Assembly (NCBI RefSeq): GCF_913777145.1
Contig: NZ_CAJYPS010000012.1
Span: 31,738-95,737, forward strand
Direction: 5' to 3'
Length of the DNA: 64,000 bases
Source: an uncultured Roseateles sp.
Lineage (GTDB): Bacteria; Pseudomonadota; Gammaproteobacteria; Burkholderiales; Burkholderiaceae_C
Position 1 is the first letter of the stretch. Every line of letters starts with the position of its first letter. Made by a program: the position numbers and the translations under genes. Positions 10,536-19,190 of this stretch are shown here, piece by piece. The notes under the pieces were generated by a model that searched no databases, was not told where the DNA came from, and worked only from the letters and a program-made list of their open reading frames with translations.

Positions 10536-10807
10536 GGGCGACTCGCCCGCGCCTGCCACATCCACGCAGGCTCATCGAAAATCCAGATTAACCAGTCGAG
10601 CATTAACTCACACCCAACCGGCCCGCGATGGGACGGGCGCCTCCATGGCCCACCTTTAACAGGGCCCCACCTGAACTTTTGAGAGATGCGCACCCGCGCC
10701 GCCTCGCGCATATTGAGCTTTCTTATGGCGGGCATCATCAAATACAAAATCATCGCCAGGTCGCCCCAAAGAAAATAAAGAAAACATCATTCGAGCCGGA
10801 GGTAATC

Positions 10808-12448
10808 ATGTTTTCAGGAATGAGCGTGGCGCGGCGCCTGTATGCGGGCTTCGGGCTGGTCTTGGCCATCATGGTGGCGGTGACGGCCCTGGCTGTTTTC
10901 AATGTGCGCGGCATCGAGGCGGCACTGGACGCCAACAGCACGCACAACGCGCCCATACAGCGTTACGCGATCAATTTCCGCGGCTCGGCCCATGACCGCG
11001 CGATCGCGGTGCGCGATCTGGTGCTGGCCGGCAATGCGGCCGACCGCCAGCAGGAGGTGGAGCACATCCAGGCGCTGGCGCGCTTTTATGCCGAATCCGC
11101 GGCGCCGCTGGAGCAGATGATCACGGCCAAGGGCGCCAGCCCCGAGCTGGCCCCGCTCTACCAGGCGATACGCGAGGCCGAGAGCCAGGCGGTCGCCACC
11201 ACGCAGCGCCTGATCGAGCAGACCGGCGGCAGCGACGACGCGGCGGCCCGCCAGACGCTGTGGCAGCAGGCCAAGCCGCAGTACGTGCAGTGGCTGGCCA
11301 CGATCAACCGCCTGATCGACTTCGAGGAAACCCGGCTGCGCGCCGAGGAGAAGACCGCGCGCACCGAGGCCAGCCGCTTCCTGGGCGTGATGCTGGGCGC
11401 GCTGGCGGCGGCCATCGTCGTCGGCGGCCTGGCCGCCTGGCGCGTGACCCGCAGCCTGCTGAGCGAGCTGGGCGCCGAGCCCGACGATCTGGCCGCCACC
11501 GCCCATCGCGTGTCGCATGGCAACCTGCGCTGCCTGCCCGGCAGCGAGCATGCGCTGGACGACAGCGTGGCGGGCTCGCTGACCACCATGCGCCGCAGCC
11601 TCTCGCGCATCGTCGGTCAGGTGCGCCATGCGTCCGAGAGCATCGCGGCCGGCTCGCACGGCATCGCCGAAGGCAATGCCGGTCTGATGCAGCGTACCGA
11701 GGCCCAGGCCGCCAGCCTGGAGCAGACCTCCGCCGCGATGGCTCAGATGACAGACATCGTGCAGGGCAATGCCGAGGCCGCCCGCCAGGCGGCGCAACTG
11801 GCCGGCTCGGCCAGCGCCGCGGCGCAACAGGGCGGCGAGGTCGTGACCCGCGCGGTGGCCCACATGGACGAGATCACCGCCAGCTCGCGCCGTATCGCCG
11901 ACATCATCGGCGTCATCGACAGCCTGTCCTTCCAGACCAATCTGCTGGCGCTCAATGCGGCGGTCGAGGCGGCCCGCGCCGGCGAGCAGGGGCGCGGTTT
12001 CGCGGTCGTGGCCGGCGAGGTGCGCCGCTTGGCCCAGCGCAGCGCCGGCGCGGCCAGCGAGATCCGCGGCCTGATCGACAGCAGCGTCGCCCGCGTGGAA
12101 GACGGCTCCCGCCTGGTGCACCAGGCCGGCAGTGCGATGACCGACATCGTCGCCCAGGTGCAGCGCGTGGCCACGCTGATCACCGGCATCAGTGACGCCA
12201 CCACCGAGCAGACCACCGGCATCACCCAGGTCAGCGCGGCCATCTCCCAGCTCGACGAGGCCACGCAGCAGAACGCGGCGCTGGTGGAACAGAGCGCCTC
12301 GGCCGCCGACGAGCTGCGCGAGGAAGCCGCGCAGCTGGCCCAGCTGGTCAGCACCTTCCAGCTCGACCTGGGCCCGCAGCCTGCAGCCCCGGCCGCCGCA
12401 CCGACCGCCCAGCGCTGGGCCGCCGTCCCGCTACTCGCCCATGCCTGA
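10808..12448 (+). CDS. Methyl-accepting chemotaxis protein
   Basis: A 546-residue transmembrane chemoreceptor. Membrane helices lie at about residues 8-30 and 190-210, enclosing a helical periplasmic domain of the 4HB_MCP type. A HAMP-like linker follows, then the signalling domain with the hairpin-tip region [20 protein letters not shown] and [20 protein letters not shown], the CheA/CheW contact tip. The C-terminus is Pro/Ala-rich and has no CheR-binding pentapeptide. The start is fixed by a strong GGAGGT five bases before ATG 10808. The last 8 bases overlap the start of the EAL-domain gene, so signalling to c-di-GMP turnover may be coupled to this receptor. The ligand is unknown. Confidence 0.95.
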   Translation: MFSGMSVARRLYAGFGLVLAIMVAVTALAVFNVRGIEAALDANSTHNAPIQRYAINFRGSAHDRAIAVRDLVLAGNAADRQQEVEHIQALARFYAESAAPLEQMITAKGASPELAPLYQAIREAESQAVATTQRLIEQTGGSDDAAARQTLWQQAKPQYVQWLATINRLIDFEETRLRAEEKTARTEASRFLGVMLGALAAAIVVGGLAAWRVTRSLLSELGAEPDDLAATAHRVSHGNLRCLPGSEHALDDSVAGSLTTMRRSLSRIVGQVRHASESIAAGSHGIAEGNAGLMQRTEAQAASLEQTSAAMAQMTDIVQGNAEAARQAAQLAGSASAAAQQGGEVVTRAVAHMDEITASSRRIADIIGVIDSLSFQTNLLALNAAVEAARAGEQGRGFAVVAGEVRRLAQRSAGAASEIRGLIDSSVARVEDGSRLVHQAGSAMTDIVAQVQRVATLITGISDATTEQTTGITQVSAAISQLDEATQQNAALVEQSASAADELREEAAQLAQLVSTFQLDLGPQPAAPAAAPTAQRWAAVPLLAHA

Positions 12449-13625
12449 GATGTCCGAAAACGGCGCCCAGGCGGCAAGCGGTGCGGCCCTGCTCGCGGTC
12501 GCTCTGCGCGACCTCGAGCCCATGCGGGCCGTGCTGGGTGTGGAGGTGGTGCGTCGTGCGCTGAGCGAGCTGCAGCAGGATCTGCAGGACATGAGCGCCC
12601 ACCTGCTGGCCCGGCACGAGCAGTTGCTCACGCTGCAGCAGCCCGGTCGCTGGGGCGTGCTGTTCCGCGAACGCACCGACGGCCTGCCGCGCGAGTCGGC
12701 CGAGACCTGGCAGGCCATCGTCGAGGCCGCCAGGGCACTGACCGACCAGGTGCTGGTGCGCATCTTCGGCCAGGGCTGGCGCCTGGTGCACAGCGTGGTG
12801 CAGGTGCTGCCCGTGCCCGAGCCGCTGGCCCGCGCCCCGCACGACGCCACGCTGGCCGGCTGGCTGCACGAGCACCTCAGCACGCTGCCGCCCCAGGCCT
12901 GGCGACTGCCGGGCCAGCGTCACCATGCAGCGAACGCCGAGCTGGACGAGCTGATCAAGCGTGACGGCATACGCACGCTGCTGCAGCCCATCGTGGCGCT
13001 GCGCAGCGGCCGGGTGATGGGCTACGAGGCCCTGTCCCGCGGGCCGGCCGGCTCGCCGCTGGAGCAGCCGGACCGCCTGTTCGGCGCCGCACGCGAGGCC
13101 GAGCTGGAGCTGCTGTGTGCGCGGCTGGCGCTGGAGCGCAGCCGTGGCCGCATCCCGGCCGGCCAGTTCCTGACCATCAACCTCGGGCCGCAGACGCTGG
13201 CACGCGCCGCCACCGAGCTGCCGCTGAGCGGCCGCCCCGAGGTGCTGATCGAACTCACCGAGCACATGCCGCTGGACCAGCTCCCGCCGCTGCAACAGGC
13301 CGTACAGGCGCTGCGGGCGCTGGGCGTGGGCCTGGTGCTGGACGACACCGGCTGCGGCTTCGCCGACGTGGACACGGTGCAGGCGCTGCGCCCGGAGATC
13401 GTGAAGCTGTGCATCACCGTCGTGCGCCAGGTCGAGGCCGACGCGCCGGTGCAGCAGTCCATCGCCGACACCGTGCACCGCCTGCGCGAACTGGGCAGCC
13501 GCGTGCTGGCCGAGGGCGTCGAGACCGCCAGCCAGCAGGCCGTGCTGGCGGGCTGGCCCATAGAGCTGGCCCAGGGCTGGCTGTTCTCTCGCGCCGAGCC
13601 GCTGGACCAGGTGCTGCCGGCCTGA
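12441..13625 (+). CDS. EAL-domain protein (predicted c-di-GMP phosphodiesterase)
   Basis: A 394-residue cytoplasmic protein with an unassigned N-terminal region (about 1-165) and a C-terminal EAL domain. Catalytic positions visible: E in GYEALSRG (about 196), N in TINLGP, E in IELTE, DD in VLDDTGCG (about 300), K in EIVKLC, E in LAEGVET and Q in AQGW. Loop 6 reads DDTGCG where DDFGTG is usual, and the usual K-I-D is K-L-C, losing the second acidic residue. It could therefore be active, weakened, or a c-di-GMP receptor. There is no GGDEF domain. The start at 12441 overlaps the chemoreceptor stop; a second ATG in frame lies at 12450. Confidence 0.9.
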   Translation: MPEMSENGAQAASGAALLAVALRDLEPMRAVLGVEVVRRALSELQQDLQDMSAHLLARHEQLLTLQQPGRWGVLFRERTDGLPRESAETWQAIVEAARALTDQVLVRIFGQGWRLVHSVVQVLPVPEPLARAPHDATLAGWLHEHLSTLPPQAWRLPGQRHHAANAELDELIKRDGIRTLLQPIVALRSGRVMGYEALSRGPAGSPLEQPDRLFGAAREAELELLCARLALERSRGRIPAGQFLTINLGPQTLARAATELPLSGRPEVLIELTEHMPLDQLPPLQQAVQALRALGVGLVLDDTGCGFADVDTVQALRPEIVKLCITVVRQVEADAPVQQSIADTVHRLRELGSRVLAEGVETASQQAVLAGWPIELAQGWLFSRAEPLDQVLPA

Positions 13626-13634
13626 GGGCTGCGC

Positions 13635-14435
13635 TCAGTTGCGGCGGCGGCGCCGTGCCAGCATCAGCGTGCCGCCCAGGCCCGCCAGCATCAGCGCCAG
13701 GCTGGACGGCTCCGGCACCGGCGACAGCGCCGTGCCCACGTCACCGTCATGCACCGCCCAGACCAGCAGGCCGTTGGTGTCCTTGGCGAAGCCCTGGGAG
13801 CCGAAGGCCGGGTAGAACAGCCACACGCGGTTCTGCGGATAACGCGGGTCGTCGGGGTTCTGCAGGAAGCGCGTGCCGAACCAGTAGGCGTTGCCGGAGG
13901 ACAGATTGCTGAACGGCCCCTGGTTGCTGACGCCGAAGCCCTCCTGGTCGTTGCCCGAGGTGTCCAGGATGCTCTTGTTACCCAGCGTCACATGGAACAT
14001 GTGGGCCAGTTCGCTGTTGGGGCTGACGATGTTGTAGCCCTGGTCGCGCTGGCCGGTCCAGTAGTCGTTGGGGTCGTAGTACTGGAAGCTCTCGCCGTTG
14101 ATGGGCGCCACCGTGGGCAGGCGCCAGCCGGTCACGCCCCCCAGGTTGAAGTCGGCCACCAGCGTCTTGGCGTCCGCCCAGGTGACGGCGCCGGGCTGGT
14201 CCTCGAAGTTGGCGTAGGCCGAGCCCAGGCCCAGGTCGGCGTTGGCCAGCCAGGTGATCTTGAGCACGGTGTCGTAGTAGGCCTCGGCGCCGTTCGCGAA
14301 ATTGCCGTCCAGGTCGCGGGCCTGCAGCGTGGTGGTCCAGGTGCCCTGGGTTGGCAGGGACTGGGCCTGCACAAGAGCGGTCACGCAGCCGCCGGCCAGC
14401 AGCAGACCCAGGCGGGTCAAAGCAAAGAGGTTCAT
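13635..14435 (-). CDS. PEP-CTERM protein with DUF1566-like domain
   Basis: A 266-residue exported protein. It has a signal peptide (about 1-24, ending LVQAQ), a central region typical of DUF1566 proteins (ITWLANADLGLGS, ANFEDQPG, WADAK, GVTGWRLPTV), and a C-terminal sorting signal: VPEPSS, a hydrophobic helix, then RRRRRN. PEP-CTERM proteins are processed by an exosortase (EpsH/XrtA) and delivered to the outside, often with exopolysaccharide. The frame is open further upstream, but 14435 has the signal peptide and an AAGGAA Shine-Dalgarno sequence. It lies convergent to the EAL gene (9-base gap). Confidence 0.92.
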   Translation of the reverse strand: MNLFALTRLGLLLAGGCVTALVQAQSLPTQGTWTTTLQARDLDGNFANGAEAYYDTVLKITWLANADLGLGSAYANFEDQPGAVTWADAKTLVADFNLGGVTGWRLPTVAPINGESFQYYDPNDYWTGQRDQGYNIVSPNSELAHMFHVTLGNKSILDTSGNDQEGFGVSNQGPFSNLSSGNAYWFGTRFLQNPDDPRYPQNRVWLFYPAFGSQGFAKDTNGLLVWAVHDGDVGTALSPVPEPSSLALMLAGLGGTLMLARRRRRN

Positions 14436-14469
14436 CACGGTTCCTTGGGAGGGTTGGTAAGCAGCGCAG

Positions 14470-14485
14470 CGCGACAGCCATGCCC
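14470..14485 (-). promoter_or_regulatory. Possible sigma-54 promoter of the PEP-CTERM gene
   Basis: Read on the minus strand, GGGCATGGCTGTCGCG keeps the GG-N10-GC spacing of -24/-12 promoters but matches the TTGC half poorly. It would start transcription about 24 bases before the ATG at 14435. It is weaker than the element at 35516. Confidence 0.3.
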
Positions 14486-14814
14486 TGGCCTCGTGGCGCG
14501 GCCGCATGGTTGCGAGCCGGGCACGCCACTCCAACTCAGGGCAATCCATGAGCGAACCTGCACAGGCACAGCGGCCCCCACCGTCCCGCGGGGAAACGCG
14601 CAGTACCTCTGACAGAGATGTGACCAAACCGCGGGAATGCCCGCAGAAATCGCGTCAGAAGTCCGCCACGCTCGCCTTAGCCCACGGCGTGGCCAGGCCG
14701 CGTCATCGGTCTTTGGACCGATTGCGTCGCCTGGCCCAGCAGGCTATTCGCACGCATACCCCGCCTGCGCGATTGCCGGTGACCGCAGCGTTTGGCAAGA
14801 CCTGACCCGTGGGG

Positions 14815-14836
14815 CTGTTCATCAGACTTTCATCAG
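14815..14836 (+). promoter_or_regulatory. PHO-box-like tandem repeat
   Basis: CTGTTCATCAG followed by ACTTTCATCAG: two 11-base units sharing TTCATCAG. The spacing and the T-T/G-T-C-A-T core resemble PhoB-bound PHO boxes (CTGTCAT repeated every 11 bases). It lies 58 bases before the 14895 start, with a TAGCAT that could serve as -10 at about 14859. Confidence 0.4.
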
Positions 14837-14894
14837 GATTGCGGGCGCCCCCTCTCCCTAGCATGGCCAGGTCTTCTCTTCCCACACCTCCGAC

Positions 14895-15656
14895 ATGCGC
14901 ACCCTCGCCCAAACCGCCCTCACCCTCGCGCTGCTGGCCGGCACCCTCGGCGCCCAGGCCCAGAGCCACAACGCTGTGGTGGACTTCTCCAACGGCACCC
15001 AGGGCTGGGAAGGCCACTGGGACGGCCTCTACTCCAACATCGACACCAGCCTGGGCAACCCGGTCTACCGCACGCAGTTCACGACGCACAACATCACCTT
15101 CGTGAACAGCAGCAACGCCGCTTTCACGGGCGATTTCTCGCAGGGCGGATCGCTCAGCTTCGGCATCGACATCAACGTGCTGGAGATGCGCACTCCCGGC
15201 GAGGAGCTGACGGTGCCGCCGGAGCGCGACCTGATACTGGAACTGCGCGACTACGACCGCGCCGTCGATGGCATGCCGTACTCGGCGGTCTGGATCAACC
15301 TGGGCAGCCTCACCATCGGGCAGGGCTGGCAGCACATGAGCGCCACCATCGCCAACCCGCTGTCCAGCACGCTGCAACCGGGCTGGCATGGTCTGGGCGC
15401 CTTCGACCCCGAGACCGGCGAGGACGTGCTGCCCGAGGGCGTGAGCTTTGCCGACATCCTCAAGGGCGTGGACCAGATCGCCTTCACGACGGCCAAGCCG
15501 GGCTGGGCCTACAACCCCATCAGCTTCGACGTGATGGTGGACAACATCTCCGTCAGCGCCGTGCCCGAGCCGGCCACGCTGCTGTTGCAGGCACTGGGCC
15601 TGGCCACGCTGGCCGGCGTGGCACGTCGGCGTCGTCAGGCCGCACCTCAGGCCTGA
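14895..15656 (+). CDS. PEP-CTERM sorting-domain protein, function unknown
   Basis: A 253-residue exported protein with a signal peptide (1-23, ending GAQAQ) and a beta-rich body that reads like a carbohydrate-binding-module sandwich (VDFSNGTQGWEGHWDG at its start, VMVDNISV before the tail; inference). The C-terminus is VPEPAT, a hydrophobic helix and ARRRRQ, the exosortase sorting signal. No catalytic motif is seen. It is probably surface-associated or in the extracellular matrix. It is divergent from another PEP-CTERM gene and convergent with comEC (4-base gap). Confidence 0.9.
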   Translation: MRTLAQTALTLALLAGTLGAQAQSHNAVVDFSNGTQGWEGHWDGLYSNIDTSLGNPVYRTQFTTHNITFVNSSNAAFTGDFSQGGSLSFGIDINVLEMRTPGEELTVPPERDLILELRDYDRAVDGMPYSAVWINLGSLTIGQGWQHMSATIANPLSSTLQPGWHGLGAFDPETGEDVLPEGVSFADILKGVDQIAFTTAKPGWAYNPISFDVMVDNISVSAVPEPATLLLQALGLATLAGVARRRRQAAPQA

Positions 15657-15660
15657 AGCC

Positions 15661-18147
15661 TCAGGGCGGCAGCGCGTCGCGCTCCTCCGGCCAGGGGCCC
15701 AGCGGCTCGCCCATCTCGTCCGCCGCTGGCCCTCCCGCCTCCCAGGGCCCGGGCCGGTCGCGCCAGTAGCGCGGCTGGCGCGGGCGCTCGCAGCCCTGCA
15801 CGCCGGGTTCGGCCGGCGTCTGCCAGCGCCAGGCGCCGCAGGCCGGGCTGGCCAGCACCGTGATGCCGGCCGCCTGGTAACGCGCCAGCACCGTCAGCGC
15901 CGGATGGCCATAGCGGTTGCGGTAGCCCGCCTGCACCAGCGCCAGCCGTGGTGCAGCCGCGTCCAGCAGGTCCTTGCTGGATGAGCTGCGGCTGCCGTGA
16001 TGCGGTACCAGCAGCCAGTCGGCCCGCAGGTCCGGCTCGCGCTGGCGCAGCGCCAGCTCCTGCACCGCGGGCAGATCGCCCAGCAGCAGCGCGCGCTGCC
16101 CCGACGCCGAGCGCACGCTCAGCACGCAGGACAGCGCATTGGGCTCGCGCAGCCGGCCGTAATCCTTGGCCAGCGGATGCAGCAACTCGAACACCACGCC
16201 GTCCCACTGCCAGCGCTGGCCGGCCTCGCAGCGCTGCGCGACAGCGGCCAGACGCAGCAGCGGGTGGCCGGGCTCCAGCGAACTCAGCAGCCCGCCCACG
16301 GCCAGCCCGCGCAACAGCGCGGCCGCGCCACCGACGTGATCGCTGTCGCGATGGCTCAGCACCAGCAGGTCCAGCCGCGGCTGGCCCAGGCGGCGCAGCA
16401 GCGGCAGCAGCACCCGCTCGCCGGCATCTGCTCCGGGCGCATAGACCGGCCCGGCATCGAACAGCAGCGCATGGCCGGCGGTGCGCACCAGCACCGCATT
16501 GCCCTGGCCGATGTCGGGCGCCAGCAGCTCGAACTCGCCCGGCGGCGGCCGCGCCACCACCGGCCACAACAGCGGCACCAGCATCAACAGGCCTGCACCA
16601 CGCAGCCGCCAGGGCAGGCGCAGCGACAGCAGCAGCGCCCCCAACAGGGCCAGGCCTTGCGCCCACGGCGGTGCGGCCGGCGGCCACCACACCGCCTGCG
16701 GCCAGACCGCCAGCAGTTGCAGCCAGTCCATCAGCACCGACACCAGCGCGCCGGCCAGACTCCACAGCGGCGTCCACAACGCGCCCAGCAGCGCCAGCGG
16801 CGTGATCACAAAGCTCACCAGCGGGATGGCCAGCAGATTGGCCAGCAGCCCCACCAGCGACCACTGGCCGAAGCAGATCAGGCTCAGCGGCGCCAGACCC
16901 AGCGTGGCCACCAGCTGGGTGCGCAGGCCCGCCCGCAGCTGATCGCGCCAGCCCTGGGCGGGCGGCTCGCCGCCGGCCATCAGCAGCGCCACCGCGCCGA
17001 AGGACAGCCAGAAGCCCGCCTGCAGCAGTGCCCAGGGGTCGGCCACGGTCACCACCAGCGCCGCCGCGCCCAGCACCAGCGGCCAGGGCCAGCGCAGGCC
17101 CAGGCTGCGCAGCAGCGCCACCGCCACCAGCATCCAGACGGTGCGCTGCGCCGGCACGCCCCAGCCCGAAAACGCTGCATAGGCCCAGGCCGCCGCCACG
17201 CCGCCCCAGCGTGCCGCCCACGGCGCCGGGCAGTGCAGGCACAGCGCCGGCGCGAGCCGCCAGACCCGGGCGATCAGGCCGCCGGCCAGCCAGGCGAACA
17301 GCGTCACATGCAGGCCGCTGACGCTCAGCAAATGGGCCACGCCGGTGTCGCGGAACAGCGCCCAGTCCGCCGGCGTGATCGCCGCCTGGTCGCCCAGGCT
17401 CAGCGCGGCCAGCACGCCGGCCCGCGTGGGCTCGGCCACATGGGCGGCGATGGCGGCACGCAGGCGCTGCCGAGCCGCATCCAGCCCCCACCAGGGTTCG
17501 ACCGACAGGCGCTGGGCCTGGCCCGGCCGCACCACGCCAGTGGCGCGCAAGCCCTGCTCGAACAGCCACAGCTCGCCGTCAAAGCCGCCCGGGTTGACCA
17601 GCCCATGGGCCCGCTTCAGACGCACAACCAGGCGCCAGCGCTCGCCCGCGGTGGGCGCCGGCCCGTCGTAGACCGCCAGCAGCAGCCGCGCCGGCACGGC
17701 AGGCGCCAGGCCCGGGCCGGCGGGTTCGCGCCCTTCCACCTCGAACTCGAAGCGCCAGCCGCTGCGCCCGCCCAGGCCGCTCACCGTCACCGGCAGCGAA
17801 TCCACCCGGCCGCTGAGCACGAGATCCCGTCCCTCCCACGCCGGCGCCAGCTCCTCGGCCAGCCGCAGCTGCGCACGCCAGCCCGCCTGCGCGAAGGCCA
17901 GCAGGCCCAGGGACAAGGCCAGCAGCACAACGCCCGCCCGCGGTCGGGTGCGCGCCATCAGCCAAGCGCTCGCGGCCAGCAACAGCAGAGCGCTCGCCCC
18001 CAACGCCATCAGGGCCGCGCCGCTCGGCAGCTCGGCCTGCTGATGCAGCCACGCCAGACCCGCCAGCCAGGCCAGCACCGGCACGCAGGCCCAAGCGGCC
18101 CACGCGGGTCGTCCACGCGTCGCGTCCTCGCCCACGGCCATCCCCAT
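15661..18147 (-). CDS. comEC: ComEC/Rec2 DNA-uptake channel protein
   Basis: An 828-residue inner-membrane protein that carries incoming single-stranded DNA in natural transformation. In order: N-terminal hydrophobic segments and an OB-like DUF4131 region (LVLSGRVDSLPVTV), the polytopic Competence domain (TGVAHLLSVSGLHVTLFAWL, the family hallmark), then a C-terminal metallo-beta-lactamase-like domain with LVLSHRDSDHVGG and LLVPHHGSRSSSS. The C-terminal tail is Trp/Arg/Pro-rich. ATG at 18147 and 18141 are both plausible. The frame extends to 18213, but that would run into the ridA promoter. No other competence gene is in the window. Confidence 0.93.
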   Translation of the reverse strand: MGMAVGEDATRGRPAWAAWACVPVLAWLAGLAWLHQQAELPSGAALMALGASALLLLAASAWLMARTRPRAGVVLLALSLGLLAFAQAGWRAQLRLAEELAPAWEGRDLVLSGRVDSLPVTVSGLGGRSGWRFEFEVEGREPAGPGLAPAVPARLLLAVYDGPAPTAGERWRLVVRLKRAHGLVNPGGFDGELWLFEQGLRATGVVRPGQAQRLSVEPWWGLDAARQRLRAAIAAHVAEPTRAGVLAALSLGDQAAITPADWALFRDTGVAHLLSVSGLHVTLFAWLAGGLIARVWRLAPALCLHCPAPWAARWGGVAAAWAYAAFSGWGVPAQRTVWMLVAVALLRSLGLRWPWPLVLGAAALVVTVADPWALLQAGFWLSFGAVALLMAGGEPPAQGWRDQLRAGLRTQLVATLGLAPLSLICFGQWSLVGLLANLLAIPLVSFVITPLALLGALWTPLWSLAGALVSVLMDWLQLLAVWPQAVWWPPAAPPWAQGLALLGALLLSLRLPWRLRGAGLLMLVPLLWPVVARPPPGEFELLAPDIGQGNAVLVRTAGHALLFDAGPVYAPGADAGERVLLPLLRRLGQPRLDLLVLSHRDSDHVGGAAALLRGLAVGGLLSSLEPGHPLLRLAAVAQRCEAGQRWQWDGVVFELLHPLAKDYGRLREPNALSCVLSVRSASGQRALLLGDLPAVQELALRQREPDLRADWLLVPHHGSRSSSSKDLLDAAAPRLALVQAGYRNRYGHPALTVLARYQAAGITVLASPACGAWRWQTPAEPGVQGCERPRQPRYWRDRPGPWEAGGPAADEMGEPLGPWPEERDALPP

Positions 18148-18148
18148 T

Positions 18149-18169
18149 GGCCCCGTGCGGTGCGGGGCC
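18149..18169. repeat. GC-rich inverted repeat in the comEC-ridA intergenic region
   Basis: GGCCCCG and CGGGGCC separated by 7 bases, immediately before the comEC start. It could fold in the comEC leader and reduce translation, or be an operator. Nothing decides between these. Confidence 0.4.
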
Positions 18170-18218
18170 CAGGTGTAGGATGCCGCGGTTTTTTTGCAGG
18201 CGCCATCGCGCATCTCTT

Positions 18219-18686
18219 ATGAGCACTTCTGCGATCCAGGCCAAGCTCGACGAGCTGGGCATCACGCTCCCGCCGCTGGCCGTGCCGGCCGCCGCCTACC
18301 AACCCTTTGTGCGCAGCGGCAACCTGCTGTTCGTGTCGGGCCACATTGCCAAGAAGGACGGCAAGCCCTGGGTGGGCCAGCTGGGCCGCGACACCGATAC
18401 CGCCACCGGCCAGGCCGCGGCGCGTGCGATCGCGATCGACCTGCTGGGCACGCTGCAGGCCGCCACCGGCGACCTGGGCAAGGTCAAGCGCATCGTGAAG
18501 GTGATGAGCCTGGTCAACAGCACGCCCGACTACACCGAGCAGCACCTGGTCACCAACGGCTGCTCCGAGCTGTTCGCCACCGTGCTGGGCGAAGCCGGCA
18601 AGCATGCGCGCAGCGCCTTCGGCGTGGCCCAGATCCCCATGGGCGCCTGCGTCGAGATCGAGCTGATCGCCGAGATCGCCGACTGA
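18219..18686 (+). CDS. RidA/YjgF-family protein
   Basis: A 155-residue member of the Rid family, whose best-known member hydrolyses reactive enamine/imine intermediates released by PLP enzymes. Visible family features are FVRSGNLLFVSGHIAKKDG and the C-terminal GAQ/GVAQIPMGACVEIELIAEI strand. The protein is longer than the 128-residue RidA archetype, like the less-studied long Rid subgroups, so the deaminase activity should not be assumed. The start ATG 18219 follows a T-run (18188-18195). Its stop overlaps the dsbB start by one base (TGATG). Confidence 0.88.
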   Translation: MSTSAIQAKLDELGITLPPLAVPAAAYQPFVRSGNLLFVSGHIAKKDGKPWVGQLGRDTDTATGQAAARAIAIDLLGTLQAATGDLGKVKRIVKVMSLVNSTPDYTEQHLVTNGCSELFATVLGEAGKHARSAFGVAQIPMGACVEIELIAEIAD

Positions 18687-19177
18687 TGGCCCTCAACCTC
18701 AAGTCGCCCGGCGCCGGCGCCCTGCTGGCGCTGACCGTGCTGAGCTGGGGCGCGGTGGGCGTCGCGCTGATCGCCCAGCACCAGTTCGGGGTCAAGCCTT
18801 GCCCCTGGTGCGTGCTGCAGCGCGGCATCTATCTGCTGATAGGCGGCTTCGCGCTGCTGGGCTGGCTGGCCCAGGCCAGCCGGCCGCTGCGGCGCGGTGC
18901 GCTGGCGCTGGTGCTGCTGCTGTGCGTGGCGGGCATCGCCGCCGCGGTTTATCAGCACGAGGTGGCCGCGCAGACCGAGAGCTGCGCGATGGGCCTGGCG
19001 GACCGCATCCTGGGCGCGCTGGACCTGGAGGAGCGCTGGCCGCCGGTCTTCATGGTGACCGCCGGCTGCGCCGAGGCCGCCGCCTACCGGCTGCTGGGCC
19101 TGCCCTACGAGATCTGGAGTGGTGTGCTGTACGCGCTGCTGGCGCTGCAGGCACTGATCTCGCTGCGTCGCCGCTGA
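18686..19177 (+). CDS. dsbB: Disulfide bond formation protein B
   Basis: A 163-residue, four-helix inner-membrane quinone reductase that reoxidises DsbA and passes electrons to quinone. Both essential cysteine pairs are present: C39/C42 in PCPWCVLQR and C100/C128 (ESCAMG and VTAGCAE). Membrane helices lie at about 11-31, 47-65, 70-90 and 143-160. The start ATG overlaps the ridA stop by one base, so the two are probably co-transcribed. It is convergent with ggt. Confidence 0.95.
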   Translation: MALNLKSPGAGALLALTVLSWGAVGVALIAQHQFGVKPCPWCVLQRGIYLLIGGFALLGWLAQASRPLRRGALALVLLLCVAGIAAAVYQHEVAAQTESCAMGLADRILGALDLEERWPPVFMVTAGCAEAAAYRLLGLPYEIWSGVLYALLALQALISLRRR

Positions 19178-19190
19178 GGCGCGCTGCGCC

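Larger units (their letters stand above)
10427..10807. other. 381-base intergenic region with palindromes, upstream of the chemoreceptor
   Basis: No credible gene is visible here. It holds a GC-rich hairpin at 10450-10479, a perfect 25-base palindrome at 10511-10535 and, from about 10730 to 10800, an A-rich stretch unlike the surrounding GC-rich DNA, probably the promoter and leader of the chemoreceptor gene. Confidence 0.7.
14436..14894. other. 459-base divergent promoter region between two PEP-CTERM genes
   Basis: No convincing gene is visible. The left side carries a GG-N10-GC element on the minus strand (14470-14485) in sigma-54 promoter position for the 14435 gene. The right side carries an 11-base tandem repeat resembling a PHO box (14815-14836) for the 14895 gene. 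Confidence 0.6.

Noticed and set aside
10776..10802. TAAA-N15-GCCG, a sigma-28 (flagellar) promoter look-alike before the chemoreceptor
   Set aside because: The -10 half overlaps the Shine-Dalgarno sequence, so a transcript from it would lack its ribosome site.
15997..18222. A 741-codon open frame on the plus strand
   Set aside because: It is antisense to comEC; Gln/His/Arg repeats typical of a shadow frame.
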